DNA from: Solanum dulcamara
Taxonomy: Eukaryota > Streptophyta > Magnoliopsida > Solanales > Solanaceae
NCBI RefSeq assembly: GCF_947179165.1
Contig: NC_077242.1
Location: 3,348,001-3,412,000 of the forward strand
Direction: 5' to 3'
DNA length: 64,000 nucleotides
Position numbers and translations under genes: made by a program. Shown here piece after piece: positions 23,042 through 34,629 of this stretch (within the stretch, counting starts at the first letter, position 1; the number at the start of each line of letters is the position of its first letter). The notes under the pieces were generated by a model. That model had not been told where the DNA came from. It made no database searches and saw only the letters and a list, made by a program, of their open reading frames with translations.

Positions 23042-26000
23042 ATGGCTTTTTCAAGTCTTTCAACATCGGGACTTCCATTACTTCCCCATTTTCAAAAACC
23101 AAAGCTTTCATTTTTCACTTCAAATCTCCAAACCCCATTTGAACCATTTCCTCAATTGTCGACTTTAAACCCTAGACATCATCAGAAAATGTCAACAATG
23201 AAAGCACAAGCATCAGTTACTGATCTTGGAATTGTCGAAAGAGCAATACAATTGGTTCAATCTTCACCACCCACGTGGAAATCTGCTTTGCTGAGTAATA
23301 TCATCATCTTTACTGTGGGTTCTCCACTTTTAGTCTCTGGTTTGTCACTTTCTGGTATTGGGGCTGCTTTCTTGCTTGGTACTCTTACTTGGAGAGCTTT
23401 TGGGTCTTCTGGGTTTCTTCTTGTTGCTACATATTTTGTTATTGTAAGTAAAAAATTGAACTTTCTTCGTGCAAGTGTTATTTTGAGGATTCTATTTTGT
23501 AACAAATTATGGTTATGTACATTTCAGATCAATGCAAAAATGAATTGGAATACTTAATCATGAATACTGCTTGCAGATCCCTCTTTTCTTTGCTTAAGTA
23601 AATAAAATAGTCGATATAAGTAAAAAAAGAAAGAACAAAGAAGAAGAAATTGCATCCTCTTGATAGATTAGTGGAACCTCATAAGTAAACAAGAAAATGT
23701 ACTGATATTAACTGATCTAGATTGTCAAATTAGGTCTCACACCCCAAAATCTAACTCAAACGGAGTAGGATTGACTAAGCCATACAACTCTAAGGAGTTC
23801 AGGAATCTCATTCCTCACCGGTGTGTTATATTTCTCTCCAGCCTCCCCATGCCAAGACCATTTTCCAGACTAGAGAGTGTATATTCATGGACCAGGGGTA
23901 TATCCACCCCCTCTCAATCGGTCTGGGACTGGGGGTAATCTCCCCTACCCCACCTCAATCGGTATAGGGCCCACATCTGATGGGCCTAACTTTGATACCA
24001 TGTCAAAGAAATGAATGTGGGTCTAACTCAACCCAAAAAGCTAGCTCATGAATGTGCACTTTCCAGTCGGGAAAAGTGTCTAGGCGTGAGGAGGTTGTTG
24101 AAGAGAGATATACGACATTCCTGGACTCCTTATATAGCTTGGGAATTCCTCCTCCCTCTCGGGCTAACTTTTGGAGTTGAGTTAGACCCAACATCCATTT
24201 GTCAACATGGTATCAGTGTAGACAGAGGTCCTGGGATCTAATCTCACGCCACTCATTATAAAAAAGATTTTACCACATGCTTGGTTCATGAAAAAAATAT
24301 AAGAATCAAGCCCGCATGTGAGGGGGCTTGTTGAGAATATAATAAATGTGTGCTCTCTCTAATTACTTAATCTTTAAGATAGTCAATACTTCAATGTAGA
24401 TAATATTTGGGATGTCTTTCGACTGGAAATAATGATGGATAATATTGGTATATTTTTTCCTGCTTAGGCTGATGATTATGGTCAAAGATGTCAGGAAACT
24501 TGGACTAATAAGTTAAACCAAACAGGGCACCGCTGTGACTAAGGTGAAAATGGCTCAGAAAGAGGCTCAAGGGGTTGCAGAGAAGAGGAAAGGAAGGAGA
24601 GGACCTGGAAGCGTGATAGGCTCCAGTGCAGCCGGTTGTGTTTGTGCATTCTTATCAATTAATGGTGTTGGTGGGGAGGCGTTTACTCGCCTCTGGGAGC
24701 TTGCATTTGTAGCCAGTTTCTGTACCAAGTTGAGTGATACTGTCTCGAGCGAGATAGGAAAGGCATATGGTAGAACTACGTGAGTACAGCCTCTTCACCT
24801 CTGGCTAACTACTAAGAGAATTTGATGTACTGAAAACAGTGACTTGTTTACGTAGAAACTGGAAATACATTCTTTAATTGTATGGAATTCTGTTAATTCT
24901 TAATTTTAGACCTAGTGAAAAACACACTAAGGTATTTTACATGTAAAAAATGAAGACTGAAAATTTATCCTTTGAAAACCCAAGGACTTGGAAAAGTGTC
25001 ATAATATAGTAGAATTGTCGGTCGGGTCAGCTTGCATGTACCTCTACTATTTCGACGGGTACTTGCTACCTCCCACCAATACATGTACCAGTTAACTCCA
25101 CCCATCAAGGCTTAGGTAGATGGAAAGAAATCACCTAGTATTTTTTAACTCAGTTGGGATTTGAATCATGATCTCCAATGTTTGCACTTTGCACCCACTT
25201 TGTTGACCATTAGGCCACACCCCTACGTGCTAGAATTGCCAGTCAATATTGCAACATGCAATTTTACATAATTTAGTTTTCATTTTAGGTAGTTAGGTGT
25301 GTGATAAGCTCTGTGACTTAACACTTCTGTGGACTGCTATTTGTAGTTCATATACAATTTTAGATAGTACTAGCTACAAAGTTATCTCCTTTGGAAGGAA
25401 ATCGTAAGCGACGCAGACCTCTTCTCGCTTTTATCTGCTCAATTCTGTCATCGGCAGGAGCAGATGGCTCTCTTTAAGAATTATCTGCTGAGAACTTGCA
25501 CAACAATTGCAGGTATCTTGTCACCACATTCAAGATAGTGCCTCGGGGTACTGAAGGGGCTGTGAGTGCTGAGGGAACCTTAGCTGGGCTTCTTGCTTCA
25601 GTTCTCCTTGCTTTTGTTGGTTATCTAAAGGGTCAGGTATGTCTTCCATAAATGGTTGTAAGTCTTGTAACTTTTTGCTTATGGATGTACCGTGTGGGTT
25701 CTGTTCTATATAGCAGGATAACCTGGAGATACTAGTCAATAATGGGATTAAGGATGTGGAAATAAAAATGTCACGTTGAAATTTTTTGCATCTAGGTGTT
25801 AATATATGATTTAACTCTTAAAACACATTGAAATTGTTGTGGGGAGTAGATGTAAAAGAATTTTTTTATAAGGACTGGGGAGTAGTTGTAGAAGAAAGTT
25901 TTGGACTAACTGTGGGCTCAATGGAAGGGGATTGATGTTTTCACGGGACTTTTGGCTTATTGCTTGAGGTTGTGAGGAAGAAAGGATCATCCTTTTGCTG

Positions 26001-27317
26001 CAACAACAACAACAACAACAACCCAGTGAAATCCCACAACATGGGGTCTGGGGAGGATCCTTTTGCTGCAATAGCATAAGATATTGTTTCTGTTGTTGAA
26101 GTATTTCTTCTACCCTCAAATCTCAATTAATGTGGATTGTTCTGCCTATAAGTATCTAATCTGGCGAGGATTGAAGGTTATGGGTCTCATATCACTCTTG
26201 ATGGTTTCCAAGTTACCATAGTTTTTATTGTATTTTTAAGTTACAAATGCATCCTTTTGAAACCTTGTTGATAAAATCAAAAAGAGCGTAAATTGGAAGT
26301 GGTTACATTGTTTTAGCAATCCTATTATTCTCCTTTCCCTTCTGGGATTTGTGTGAAGATATTGAGTTTTTCGTGCTATGAAGGTGTGCAAGGCTGGATC
26401 AATAATTATGTGTAGTATTTCTTCAACAAAAAAAAGTGTGATAATTATGTGTAGTGGTGGTTTGGTTCTTGTTAACTTGAGTCTTGTTTTATGATAATTT
26501 GTTGGGAGCTTATGTATGTTGATTTTTTAAGGAAAGGCATGCTCTCATATAGTTGGACCTCTCTAGCCATGCCCTCCGCGAGGTATACTTTTCCATTAGA
26601 ATGAGTTTGTAGTTTGTGGAGTTGAGAAAGTTCTCTTTGAATATAATTTTCAAACATTTTAATTATTAAAATGTTGTTATTTTGGTACATCTTTTAAATG
26701 TACATACTAAATATTCAAATTTTATTTCAAAAAAATTAGGGAATTGATCCCGAATTACACTGGAAATTAGATGCATGAGCTCATACTCCAAACTCTTCTA
26801 TTTTTTTTTCCGGACAAAGAGAGTAGTACTAACTATTTTTCCATCCGAATATACTATGAAATGGGTGATTTTCGATGAAGCCTTGCATTATATTACCTGA
26901 TTTATAGCTTTATCTTGCCCGTGCTGAGAGACAGATACAAAACCATTTATTCTACTCGCTCTTCATCTTTTCGTTTATAACTTTGATTCAACTTTTAGGA
27001 AGACCTATTCCGTATTCTGACCAGGAAAATTGTTTCCAGATTAACGGACCTGGGGCTGCAATATGTGTAATAGCCGCCCAGATAGCAAACTTTGGTGAAA
27101 GTCTAATAGGTGCTTCACTTCAAGAGAAAGAAGGATTTCGTTGGGTATGTAGTTTTCTGAATAGATTTCTTAATGTTTACTCTGAGATGTTAAGTAATTC
27201 ACTCACCTTTTTTTGTCCCTTGATGTTCAGCTCAACAATGATGTTGTCAACGTCATCAACATATCCTTGGGAAGTATCTTGGCCGTTCTAATGCAGAAAA
27301 TTATACTCCAAAGTTAG
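23042..27317 (+). CDS. VTE6: VTE6: chloroplast phytyl-phosphate kinase (DUF92/TMEM19 family)
   Basis: Five exons, 23042-23443, 24526-24779, 25513-25636, 27040-27144 and 27231-27317, give 323 aa with matching phases at GT-AG sites. Residues 1 to about 50 look like a plastid transit peptide (Ser/Pro/Phe-rich, no acidic residues until after residue 30). Hydrophobic membrane segments start at about 81 and continue through exons 1, 3 and 5. The conserved core includes KEAQGVAEKRKGRRGPGSVI, CTKLSDTVSSEIGKAYG, FKIVPRGTEGAVSAEGTLAG and the C-terminal NNDVVNVINISLGS. In plants this protein phosphorylates phytyl phosphate to phytyl diphosphate for tocopherol synthesis at the plastid envelope. The first Met fits the transit peptide. 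Introns hold a foldback repeat, an Au-type SINE and a 53-bp LINE tail; the coding sequence is intact. Confidence 0.93.
23720..24360. repeat. Interspersed repeat with inverted arms in VTE6 intron 1
   Basis: The arm tgggtctaactcaacccaaa (from 24018) has its near-complement at 24161-24190 (ttttggagttgagttagacc). Outside it are retroelement-like phrases such as tttgataccatgtcaaagaa and aacatggtatcagtgtagac. It is probably an old LTR-type or foldback fragment; the ends are not resolved. Confidence 0.5.
25010..25244 (-). mobile_element. Au-type SINE in VTE6 intron 2
   Basis: In reverse it reads a tRNA-like head (A box gtggcctaatggtcaacaaa, B box gattcaaatccc), then the diagnostic body ctaggtgatttctttccatc, ccttgatgggtggagttaac and ggtgggaggtagcaagtacc. 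This matches the Au SINE known across flowering plants. tagaattgtcggtc (25010-25023) and tagaattgccagtc (25231-25244) flank it as a probable TSD with two mismatches. Confidence 0.8.
26004..26056 (-). mobile_element. Ultra-short (53-bp) RTE-LINE 3' end in VTE6 intron 3, perfect 15-bp TSD
   Basis: The insert is (CAA)6 followed by a cccagtgaaatcccacaa block and atggggtctgggg. atccttttgctgcaa occurs at 25989-26003 and again at 26057-26071, an exact target duplication. Only the last ~50 bp of the LINE was copied. Confidence 0.88.
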
Positions 27318-27597
27318 CTTACTTAAATCTATGCACATACTTTTAGTATGGAGCTTGAATTGTCGCCTTTCATTGCATACAGTGTAGGTGGGACTTAAAG
27401 GTGGACAGAATCATCCGATCTAGAAACAAAGATTTGTTAGAATATTCATGTTGTTATAGTTGAGAAACAATTCTGATAAATCACCCCTCAAAATTACCTA
27501 ATTATTCCAGTGGCAAATATATTGTTTCCAATAGTATTGTACAGTGCTTTATGTTTGGTTACTCACAAAATAGTTTTTGTAAGATCCAAAACGTGTT

Positions 27598-27860
27598 ATT
27601 TAACTTGCATTAGCTGACATTTATGCCTCAACTTTGGGTGTGTACAAGTAGACATTTAAAACTTATATAAAATTGAACAAGTACACACACATGTCTTGCG
27701 TGGTATAATACACCTAGAACGCAAATTGCACGAGGACGTATGTGTTTACTTGTTCAACTTGAAATAAGTTTAATTGTCTATTTGTGCACATTTAAAGTTG
27801 GAGAGTGTAGATATCGATTGAGGTCAAATTAAATGATATGTTGATGCATTATGTCAAGAT
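27598..27860. mobile_element. Palindromic MITE, family shared with 41796-42073
   Basis: The left arm (gacatttatgcctcaacttt, then ggtgtgtacaagtagac) pairs with the right arm (aattgtctatttgtgcacat, then ttaaagttggagagtgtag). A second member with the same central acgtg/gtatg region lies at 41796. It is non-coding. Confidence 0.65.
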
Positions 27861-28689
27861 CCAAATTGTTAGCATCAAGTTATGAGAGACAAATCAAGTT
27901 ATGAGAACTATGTAATTGTCTTTTACCTAAAAAAAATCACTTACAATCAATAGTTTAAGAATCCACATGTTTTTTATCCTTCTTTTTTTGTAGTTGAAGC
28001 AATTGTCTCTTTCGAGCCATACAATTTGGAAGTTTTAAAAGTAAAGAGAGATTATATAAAAAGATACGTTGAATGTGTGATTGTAATATATTACTTTAAC
28101 GATTATAATTTTTATATAATATTGTTATGGGAAAAGTTACGTGGAAGCATCGATCCACCAAAGAGGATGCAACAAGACAAACTCATTACTTCCGTCGGTT
28201 CATTTTAGTTGTCGTTATTAAAAAAAAATTGTTCAAAATTAGTTCTCATATGCCTTAATTAATCTCCACTTATATATTATGATTTTACATATGACAAATT
28301 CAAATATGTGATGTGCCCATCTAACAAACGTATCCCTTATGCACTCACCGATGAAGTAAAAAATATTTAAATTTTAATATATATTTATTGAAAGTAATTT
28401 TTGATCTATATAATATAATTTTCTGACTAATTTTCAACTAACCACCTGTCAATCTATGTGACACTGCCACTAGACTTTCACTCTACTATTCACAACCCTT
28501 CTTCGGAAAAAAAAAAGTACCTTGTGTAACCAAGTAAAAAACTAAAAAGTTCTTATATTATATGTTGAATCCAACTAAGTTCATTATCTATTTATTTTAT
28601 ATTTTGATTCTCCTTATTAGAAATTTTGACTCCGTTATTAGTGGTGAATTCTTATTTCTTACTTTGAACTTTAGAATGTTTAGTATTAG
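27861..28689. other. Intergenic, no gene seen
   Basis: AT-rich DNA downstream of VTE6. A 60-codon open frame near 28026 has no motif and low-complexity composition. Confidence 0.6.
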
Positions 28690-29114
28690 GCAGGGGTGGC
28701 AATTGCACGGGTTGAGTCAAGTTTGAACGGATCATAATTGATTTAGATAATAATTGGATCAATACCCAACCCAACCCAAGTTAGATTGAGTCAAAATGAG
28801 TGAGGTAATGAGTTATATAACGGGTCAAGACCCAACCCAACTCACTTTTTACTTAGCTTAATTGTTTTATTAACTATTTTACTACCTAATAAAATTATTG
28901 TTTTTCTTTATTATGGTTATATATAACATATCAAATTGAAAAAAATAAAAATATTTTAATGAAATTTATCATGAGGCAATTCGGGCTACATATCAATCCA
29001 ATTTTTTTATATGTTGAAATGAGTTGAGCTAATGAATGGCGAGTCAATAACCAACTCAAACTTAAACGAATTGAATTGGATTGGATGGGTTGAGTTTGAT
29101 TTTGCCACCCCTCC
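28690..29114. mobile_element. hAT-like non-autonomous element (425 bp)
   Basis: Terminal inverted repeats gcaggggtggcaa and ttgccacccctcc (reverse ggaggggtggcaa) are flanked by an 8-bp duplication, agtattag (28682-28689) and agtattat (29115-29122). The interior has gggttgagtcaa/acccaacccaa motifs in both orientations. The 8-bp TSD and CAGGGGTGGCAA-type ends indicate the hAT superfamily. Confidence 0.75.
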
Positions 29115-29579
29115 AGTATTATGGTATCTGAAATTTTAGTAGTTTTTGTTTTTATTACTACTATTATTTAAGTAATTGTAAGTGATGAAAAAAACATGTA
29201 GAGAAGAGTTGATACATCATATATTTATCAATATTTCCCAAATTAAAATCAGCACAAAGTGTCCAATTAAATTCTTGTACAGCAAACAGAAGATGACAGC
29301 TAAACTAGTTGACTATTCAATTTCAGATCCAAAATGAAAAATAGCGATAGATGAAAGTATTAATTTCAGGGTTTGCTTTTTTCAGTTCAATCAAAAAGAT
29401 AGAAGTTTTATTTGATAAATTTTAAGTAATTGACACTTATGAATATGAAAAGGAGATAGCAACGTCAATTGCGGGGAAAAGCATTCTTAGTATTAATTAT
29501 TCTCTCGATTTATCTTACATGAAGGTATTACTATTTAGAGAATTAAACAAAAATAAATAAATTATACTTTCTCATTTTT

Positions 29580-30920
29580 TAAATAATATTTTGAAAATTA
29601 TTAGCTCGGTTAACTACTTATCGTGTAATTTTAAGTATATCAATTTTATTTAAGAAATTTATAATTAAAATTAAATATTTTAACTTTAATACTTGAAACT
29701 ACTTCACCTAAATTGAAGTAGAAATGATTACGTATTTATCATTTTATTGTGCCAACAAATGAAAAGATGGGAATATGACAAAGAAAAAATTAGATGGGAG
29801 CCACTGCACGATTTTTACAATGCTAATCAGTGTAAAGGATTAAATTCCTTGCTAATCCTTTAGTTTTTGTATTGATTTGACATCTTGAACTCATATTATT
29901 TCACATAATTTAGATTTGTACCTAAAACATCTAATGAGAGTGGTAAATCGTCTTATCACAAATATTTTATTTTTGGGATATCAAACTTAAAATCTCAAAA
30001 TTAAAAGTGAAAAAAAAATGCTTATAACCCTTTAAGTAATTAGGGATGAATTTATGTAAAAGGTGTGGAGTCATCCCCTCTAGTTATGTACAATAGTGTT
30101 ATATAACTAATATATATAGTTATAGTTATTTTGACTTTAAAATAATTGTTTTTATTTCACTCAAACACTATAGAAGTGTTTTATAGTTATTTTAATTTTT
30201 TTAAAATAAAAACAAGCCAATTCAAACAAGCTTTTTCAAAATCTCTAAAAAAAAATGCTAAGTTTCAAAAGATTTAAGTATACACTTGATAAAGTCGGGA
30301 ATGCAATCGCTAGCTAGATAACAATTCAGAACAAATAAAAGAGTCTTTCAGACTATTTTATTTTTAAAAGTTACTTAAATTTATATGACACAATATATTA
30401 TAATAACGAGAATAACATATTTAGTGTGATTTCATAAATAACAATGTAGGAAGGATACATTCAATTGATTTATAGTGTTTTCCATGTAATTTTAATATCA
30501 ATTTTTTAAAATAAATTTATAATTTCTCGTATTTTAAACAATTTTCACATACATTAAAATGGGATTTACAACGCATTTATTGCGCCAACAAATGAAAAGA
30601 TCGGAATATAACAAAGGAAAAATTAGATGGGAGCCACTGCGCAACTTTTTCAAATGCTAATTAGTGGAAAAGATTAAATTCCTTGCTAATCTTTTAATTA
30701 GTTTTTGTATGGATTTGACATCTTGAACTCAGATTAATTCACCTAATTTAGATTTGTGCTTAAAAGATCTAATGAGAGGTAAAACGTCTTATCTCAATTT
30801 TTATTTTTATTTTTGATATATGAAATTTAAAATCTCTAATTAAAAGTGAATTTTTTTTAATTATTTTATCATATATCAATCTTTTGATGGTTATAACCAT
30901 TTAAGCAAAGGTGAATTCAT
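29580..30920. repeat. Decayed tandem duplication (about 29580-30060 and 30440-30920)
   Basis: Blocks such as gccaacaaatgaaaagat, ttagatgggagccactgc, gattaaattccttgctaatc and tttgacatcttgaactca recur in order about 830-860 bp apart with many substitutions. Neither copy is coding. Confidence 0.75.
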
Positions 30921-31040
30921 ATAAAGGGGTGTTGCATACGAATTATCTATGATAGAGTTTTCGATTTCATAATGTGAAAAGAAAGAAAGAAAATGATGAA
31001 GGTGTGACCTAATTCTAAAAAGACAATAAAGATAAAAATA

Positions 31041-31310
31041 AGTTGAGTTCAATATGCACTCATGATCTTCATCTTAATTATGTATAACGATGATATATCC
31101 GTACAAAATTATTTAAAAAATATATGTGCAAATTCAAACTTAAATTTTTTTATAATATAATGATTATTGGATATAAGTTGAGTTCAATATGCACTCATGA
31201 TCTTCATCTTAATTATGTATAACGATGATACATCCTTACAAAATTATTTAAAAAATATATGTGCAAATTCAAACTTAAATTTTTTTATAATATAATGATT
31301 ATTGGATACA
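31041..31310. repeat. 135-bp direct tandem duplication, two near-identical units
   Basis: agttgagttcaatatgcact starts at 31041 and again at 31176. The two 135-bp units differ at only a few positions (tatatccgt against tacatcctt), so the duplication is young. It is non-coding. Confidence 0.9.
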
Positions 31311-32812
31311 CCTTGATAGGTGAAGTTGGAGATTCAAATAATTCCATTTTTCTCTCGTTATTTTTTCCATTCATTTACTAGAACTGGAGATACCACGACA
31401 AATGAGGCATCTCTAGCGTCCCCTCTTGAGTTTAAATAAGTACTACTTTTTATTCTTCTTCTATTTTTCTTCATTTGGTCCACTCTTTCAAAATTCCTAA
31501 AAAAATCTATATTCTTCCTCGGTCACTGTAAAAATTATATAATTAAAAAGAATATTTAGTAATATTTTGATACAAAGTATACATTTCTTCGGAAGTTTAT
31601 CGAAAATAGTATTTCTATTTTGTAAAAATAGAAGCAAGATTTGTGTAGACCCTATTTGACTTAGACCCTATTTATGAAATTACATTGAATTATTATTTTA
31701 TAATAATAAAACAAATTTAAACTCAACCCATAAGAAAATAGGTAGACGTTTGGATATGTTTTATTGTGAAAATACAAAAAATAATTTATGTTTTTAAAGT
31801 AAAAAATGATATATGGAAATTGTCAGGTTGTATTTGACCATGAAATAAATTGGAGTTGTCTTTAATTTTTTGTGAGTGATTTGGAGTGAAAAAAATATTT
31901 TCTGAATTCTTTTTGATAATTAAGTGAAAACAATTTTTTTTAAAATTTTATGTCCAAACTTGTTTCTCGAAATTCAACTTTGGGAAAAAAAAAACACGTT
32001 TTAATGTACCTTTACGCAAATAGTACATCATCTCCATAAAATCTTAGATCCACATAGCCTTTAGTTATTCTTGTGTTGGTCTTTGATTGAGCATAACTTT
32101 ATATTTTGGTAGAAAAAGGCAAACTCTTTTAAGACAATTTTCTTGGTCAAAAAACCATGCTTATATTTAATGTGTCCTATATGATAAACGTGGTTTGTTA
32201 AAGTGAAACTTCATTCGTTCTCTATCTATATTTTTCTTTTTATTTATTCAACAAACCCAAAAAAAAAATTAAAAATTGGGAAGAATTCGATGTATGAATT
32301 TTTCGTCCCTTATACAACACCTAATCCAACATTTTCAATATCTTACGTGGGATGTTTGTCAGGATTCGTTAGTCTTCTTGATTTGGTTGGTGCCTCAATC
32401 ATGAATATTAGAAAGAAAAATACGAAGCAACTACAATATTGAAAAATAAAACATTTCATATTTAATTTGCACTAAACCCAAAAAAGGGTATACTAGGGAT
32501 TAAGTTTTTCTTAAAAATAATTGGGATAATAGAAGAATTCACATATTGAATTTATTGGTCCATATTATATTGTTTACGCTTCAATTGAGAGACTTGAACG
32601 TACAAGGAAGTGTTGAGTTTCCTTCCTCAATTATAAATATGATTTGAGTTAGGCGAAAATTTATTTCTTTATCTGATTGCATTTTATTTATTTTTTCATC
32701 ATTCTTTCTAGGGTGGATACCACTTATAACTTTACATTATTCAGTTTTTCATTCAACATAGTCGAATTTAGGATTTTAAAAACAAGAATTATCAAATAAT
32801 ATACCTTTCACT

Positions 32813-32970
32813 AACAACAACAACAACAATAATATACACAGTGCATGCAATCTCATTATTGAGGTCTAAAAAGGATGATGAATACGGAATCTTACTCCTA
32901 TCTTATAAGGTAGAAAGGTTCTTTACGATAGATCATTACCTCAAGTAAAGCAGATAAAAATCATTAGTAT
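32813..32970 (-). mobile_element. Degenerate RTE-LINE 3' end
   Basis: (CAA)n at 32814-32829 is followed by diverged forms of the family 3' end, including cttactcctatcttataagg and tagaaaggttctttacgata. It is older than the copies with clean TSDs. Confidence 0.6.
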
Positions 32971-33161
32971 GAAAAAAAAAACAATAGTGAATAAGTCATA
33001 TCAAAAAATAAAGGAGAAAGAACAAGAGCAACAACAAATAAATACGATAATTGAAGCAAAGAAAATTAATACATAACAATAAAATCGAAGAGCATATAGC
33101 AGGAGAGTAGTATTAATAATAGTGATTAAGAAAACTAGACAATATTCGACTATCTACTAAC

Positions 33162-33350
33162 CAGGGGCGGAACCACCTATTGCTCATGAATTCATTCAAA
33201 CTCTCTTTGGCGGAAAATTATACTATTTATATATGATAAAAATAATTTTTAATGTATATATAGTAGATGTCGAACCCCCATCAATAAATTCATGTGTCTA
33301 CTTCTTCAAAAAATTGAACGCCTAAAATCAAAATTCTGACTCCGTCACTG
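33162..33350. mobile_element. hAT-type MITE (caggggcgga family)
   Basis: The left end caggggcggaaccacc and right end gactccgtcactg are imperfect inverted repeats, and the interior carries the usual gtcgaacccccat phrase. The 8-bp flanks agree only weakly, so the boundaries are approximate. The sequence from 31311 to 34333 otherwise has no recognisable gene; a 79-codon frame at 32203 has no motif. Confidence 0.5.
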
Positions 33351-34333
33351 CTACCATAATCTCCAGCCTTGATATCCTCTACTTAGGATCATATCAATCG
33401 ATAAGATACAAGTATTAATCGATTATTCACTATTTATTAAATATGAATATCTCATATAACTAAATTTTCGAAGTTATTTTAACTATACATAATACGTAGG
33501 TCATTCGATAGTGATTGCACCGACACCAATAAAAGTGAATTCATATGAGTAACTATTCACAGAAAATATTTTATAAACTAATGTCCAATAAGCAGTGACA
33601 CACGGAGACTGATGGGACTATGGATTTGATGGGTTTAATTACCCTCATAATAAGTTTTGATATGAAATATAGTTATGCATGTTAAAATTAACTAAAATCT
33701 TTACAAAATATTGAATAATTAAAGTGCATGAAGAGAACTTTCCAGAGTAAATCAATCAGTTTTAAATCCTTGATTCAATAATAAGCACGGTAGTATAAAT
33801 TTTAGAGATCACGTTTCAAATTCTAACTTGAACAAAAAAATAATAATTAAACTTTAACGGATAATTCTACTTATATGTAATCTGTTAGGAGATAATAGGA
33901 TCGAATTGAATCCCCCTCAGGCCTAATTATCTTCACCCAGCTCCACCCCTACTTATATAGCTTCATATATACCGTGTAAATAGGTAAAGAATCATTTTTC
34001 TATTATATAAAAGTTACTAAATTTTCTTAAATAAGAAAATATTTCAGTATAATAATATAAAAGGTCGAAAGTTACTACACTATTTCGTCACTATCACCAG
34101 ATATTGCCATTTATCTAAGATGGGATTATAATTTTGCCCATAAATTCTATAAAATTCAATAGTTTTACCGCAAATCCTACATCTATGTTTAATAATTCAA
34201 TTAATATGTACAATAATTTATTGAAAATTCAACAAATAAACTTTTAAAAAATCTAAAACTCGTAAACTCAAAATTGAACTCCGCTATTTGGCATGACTCA
34301 CCAACCCAAAAGAATTTGAAAAATTTAAAAACA

Positions 34334-34354
34334 AATATATATATATATATATAT
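34334..34354. repeat. Left part of a (TA)n microsatellite split by a copia element
   Basis: The AT dinucleotide run ends exactly where the 5' LTR begins; the run continues beyond the 3' LTR at 39773-39809. Confidence 0.8.
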
Positions 34355-34551
34355 TGTTCTTAAAGTGGATGAAAGTGGATGAAAGTGGATGTTCCACTAG
34401 GGCAAGTTGTCCACCATCTTTTTTCTTTTCTTGGCTGTATATTGCCATATTTTGGCAATGAAAATGGCACACACAGATATACGAATTCTTACTATCTGTC
34501 TCTTTTCTCTTACTCTCTTTCTTATTAATTTGTTAAGTTAGTTTTATAACA
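34355..34551 (+). repeat. 5' LTR of decayed copia element
   Basis: It runs from tgttcttaaagtggatg to ttttataaca (TG...CA, 197 bp) and matches the 3' LTR at 39598-39772. It carries a local triplication of the decamer aaagtggatg that the 3' LTR lacks. cgttatcaatacgag directly after it is a likely degenerate primer-binding site. Confidence 0.85.
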
Positions 34552-34629
34552 CGTTATCAATACGAGACTCCATCACTTTGAGCTATTTTAAGAAGGTAAC
34601 AAAATGGTAAGAATTTTATTTTCTTAAGA

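Noticed and set aside
25196..25240. Possible tRNA gene (A- and B-box-like signals)
   Set aside because: The boxes belong to an Au-type SINE with TSDs and a diagnostic body; no cloverleaf is formed. The same applies to 17012, 45583 and 60250.
25811..26126. Minus-strand open frames over VTE6 intron 3
   Set aside because: They are antisense to an intron and shaped by the CAA/TTG repeat; no protein similarity recognised.
32203..32442. 79-codon open frame with hydrophobic start
   Set aside because: No recognisable domain, no splice partner and biased AT-rich codons; not supported as a gene.
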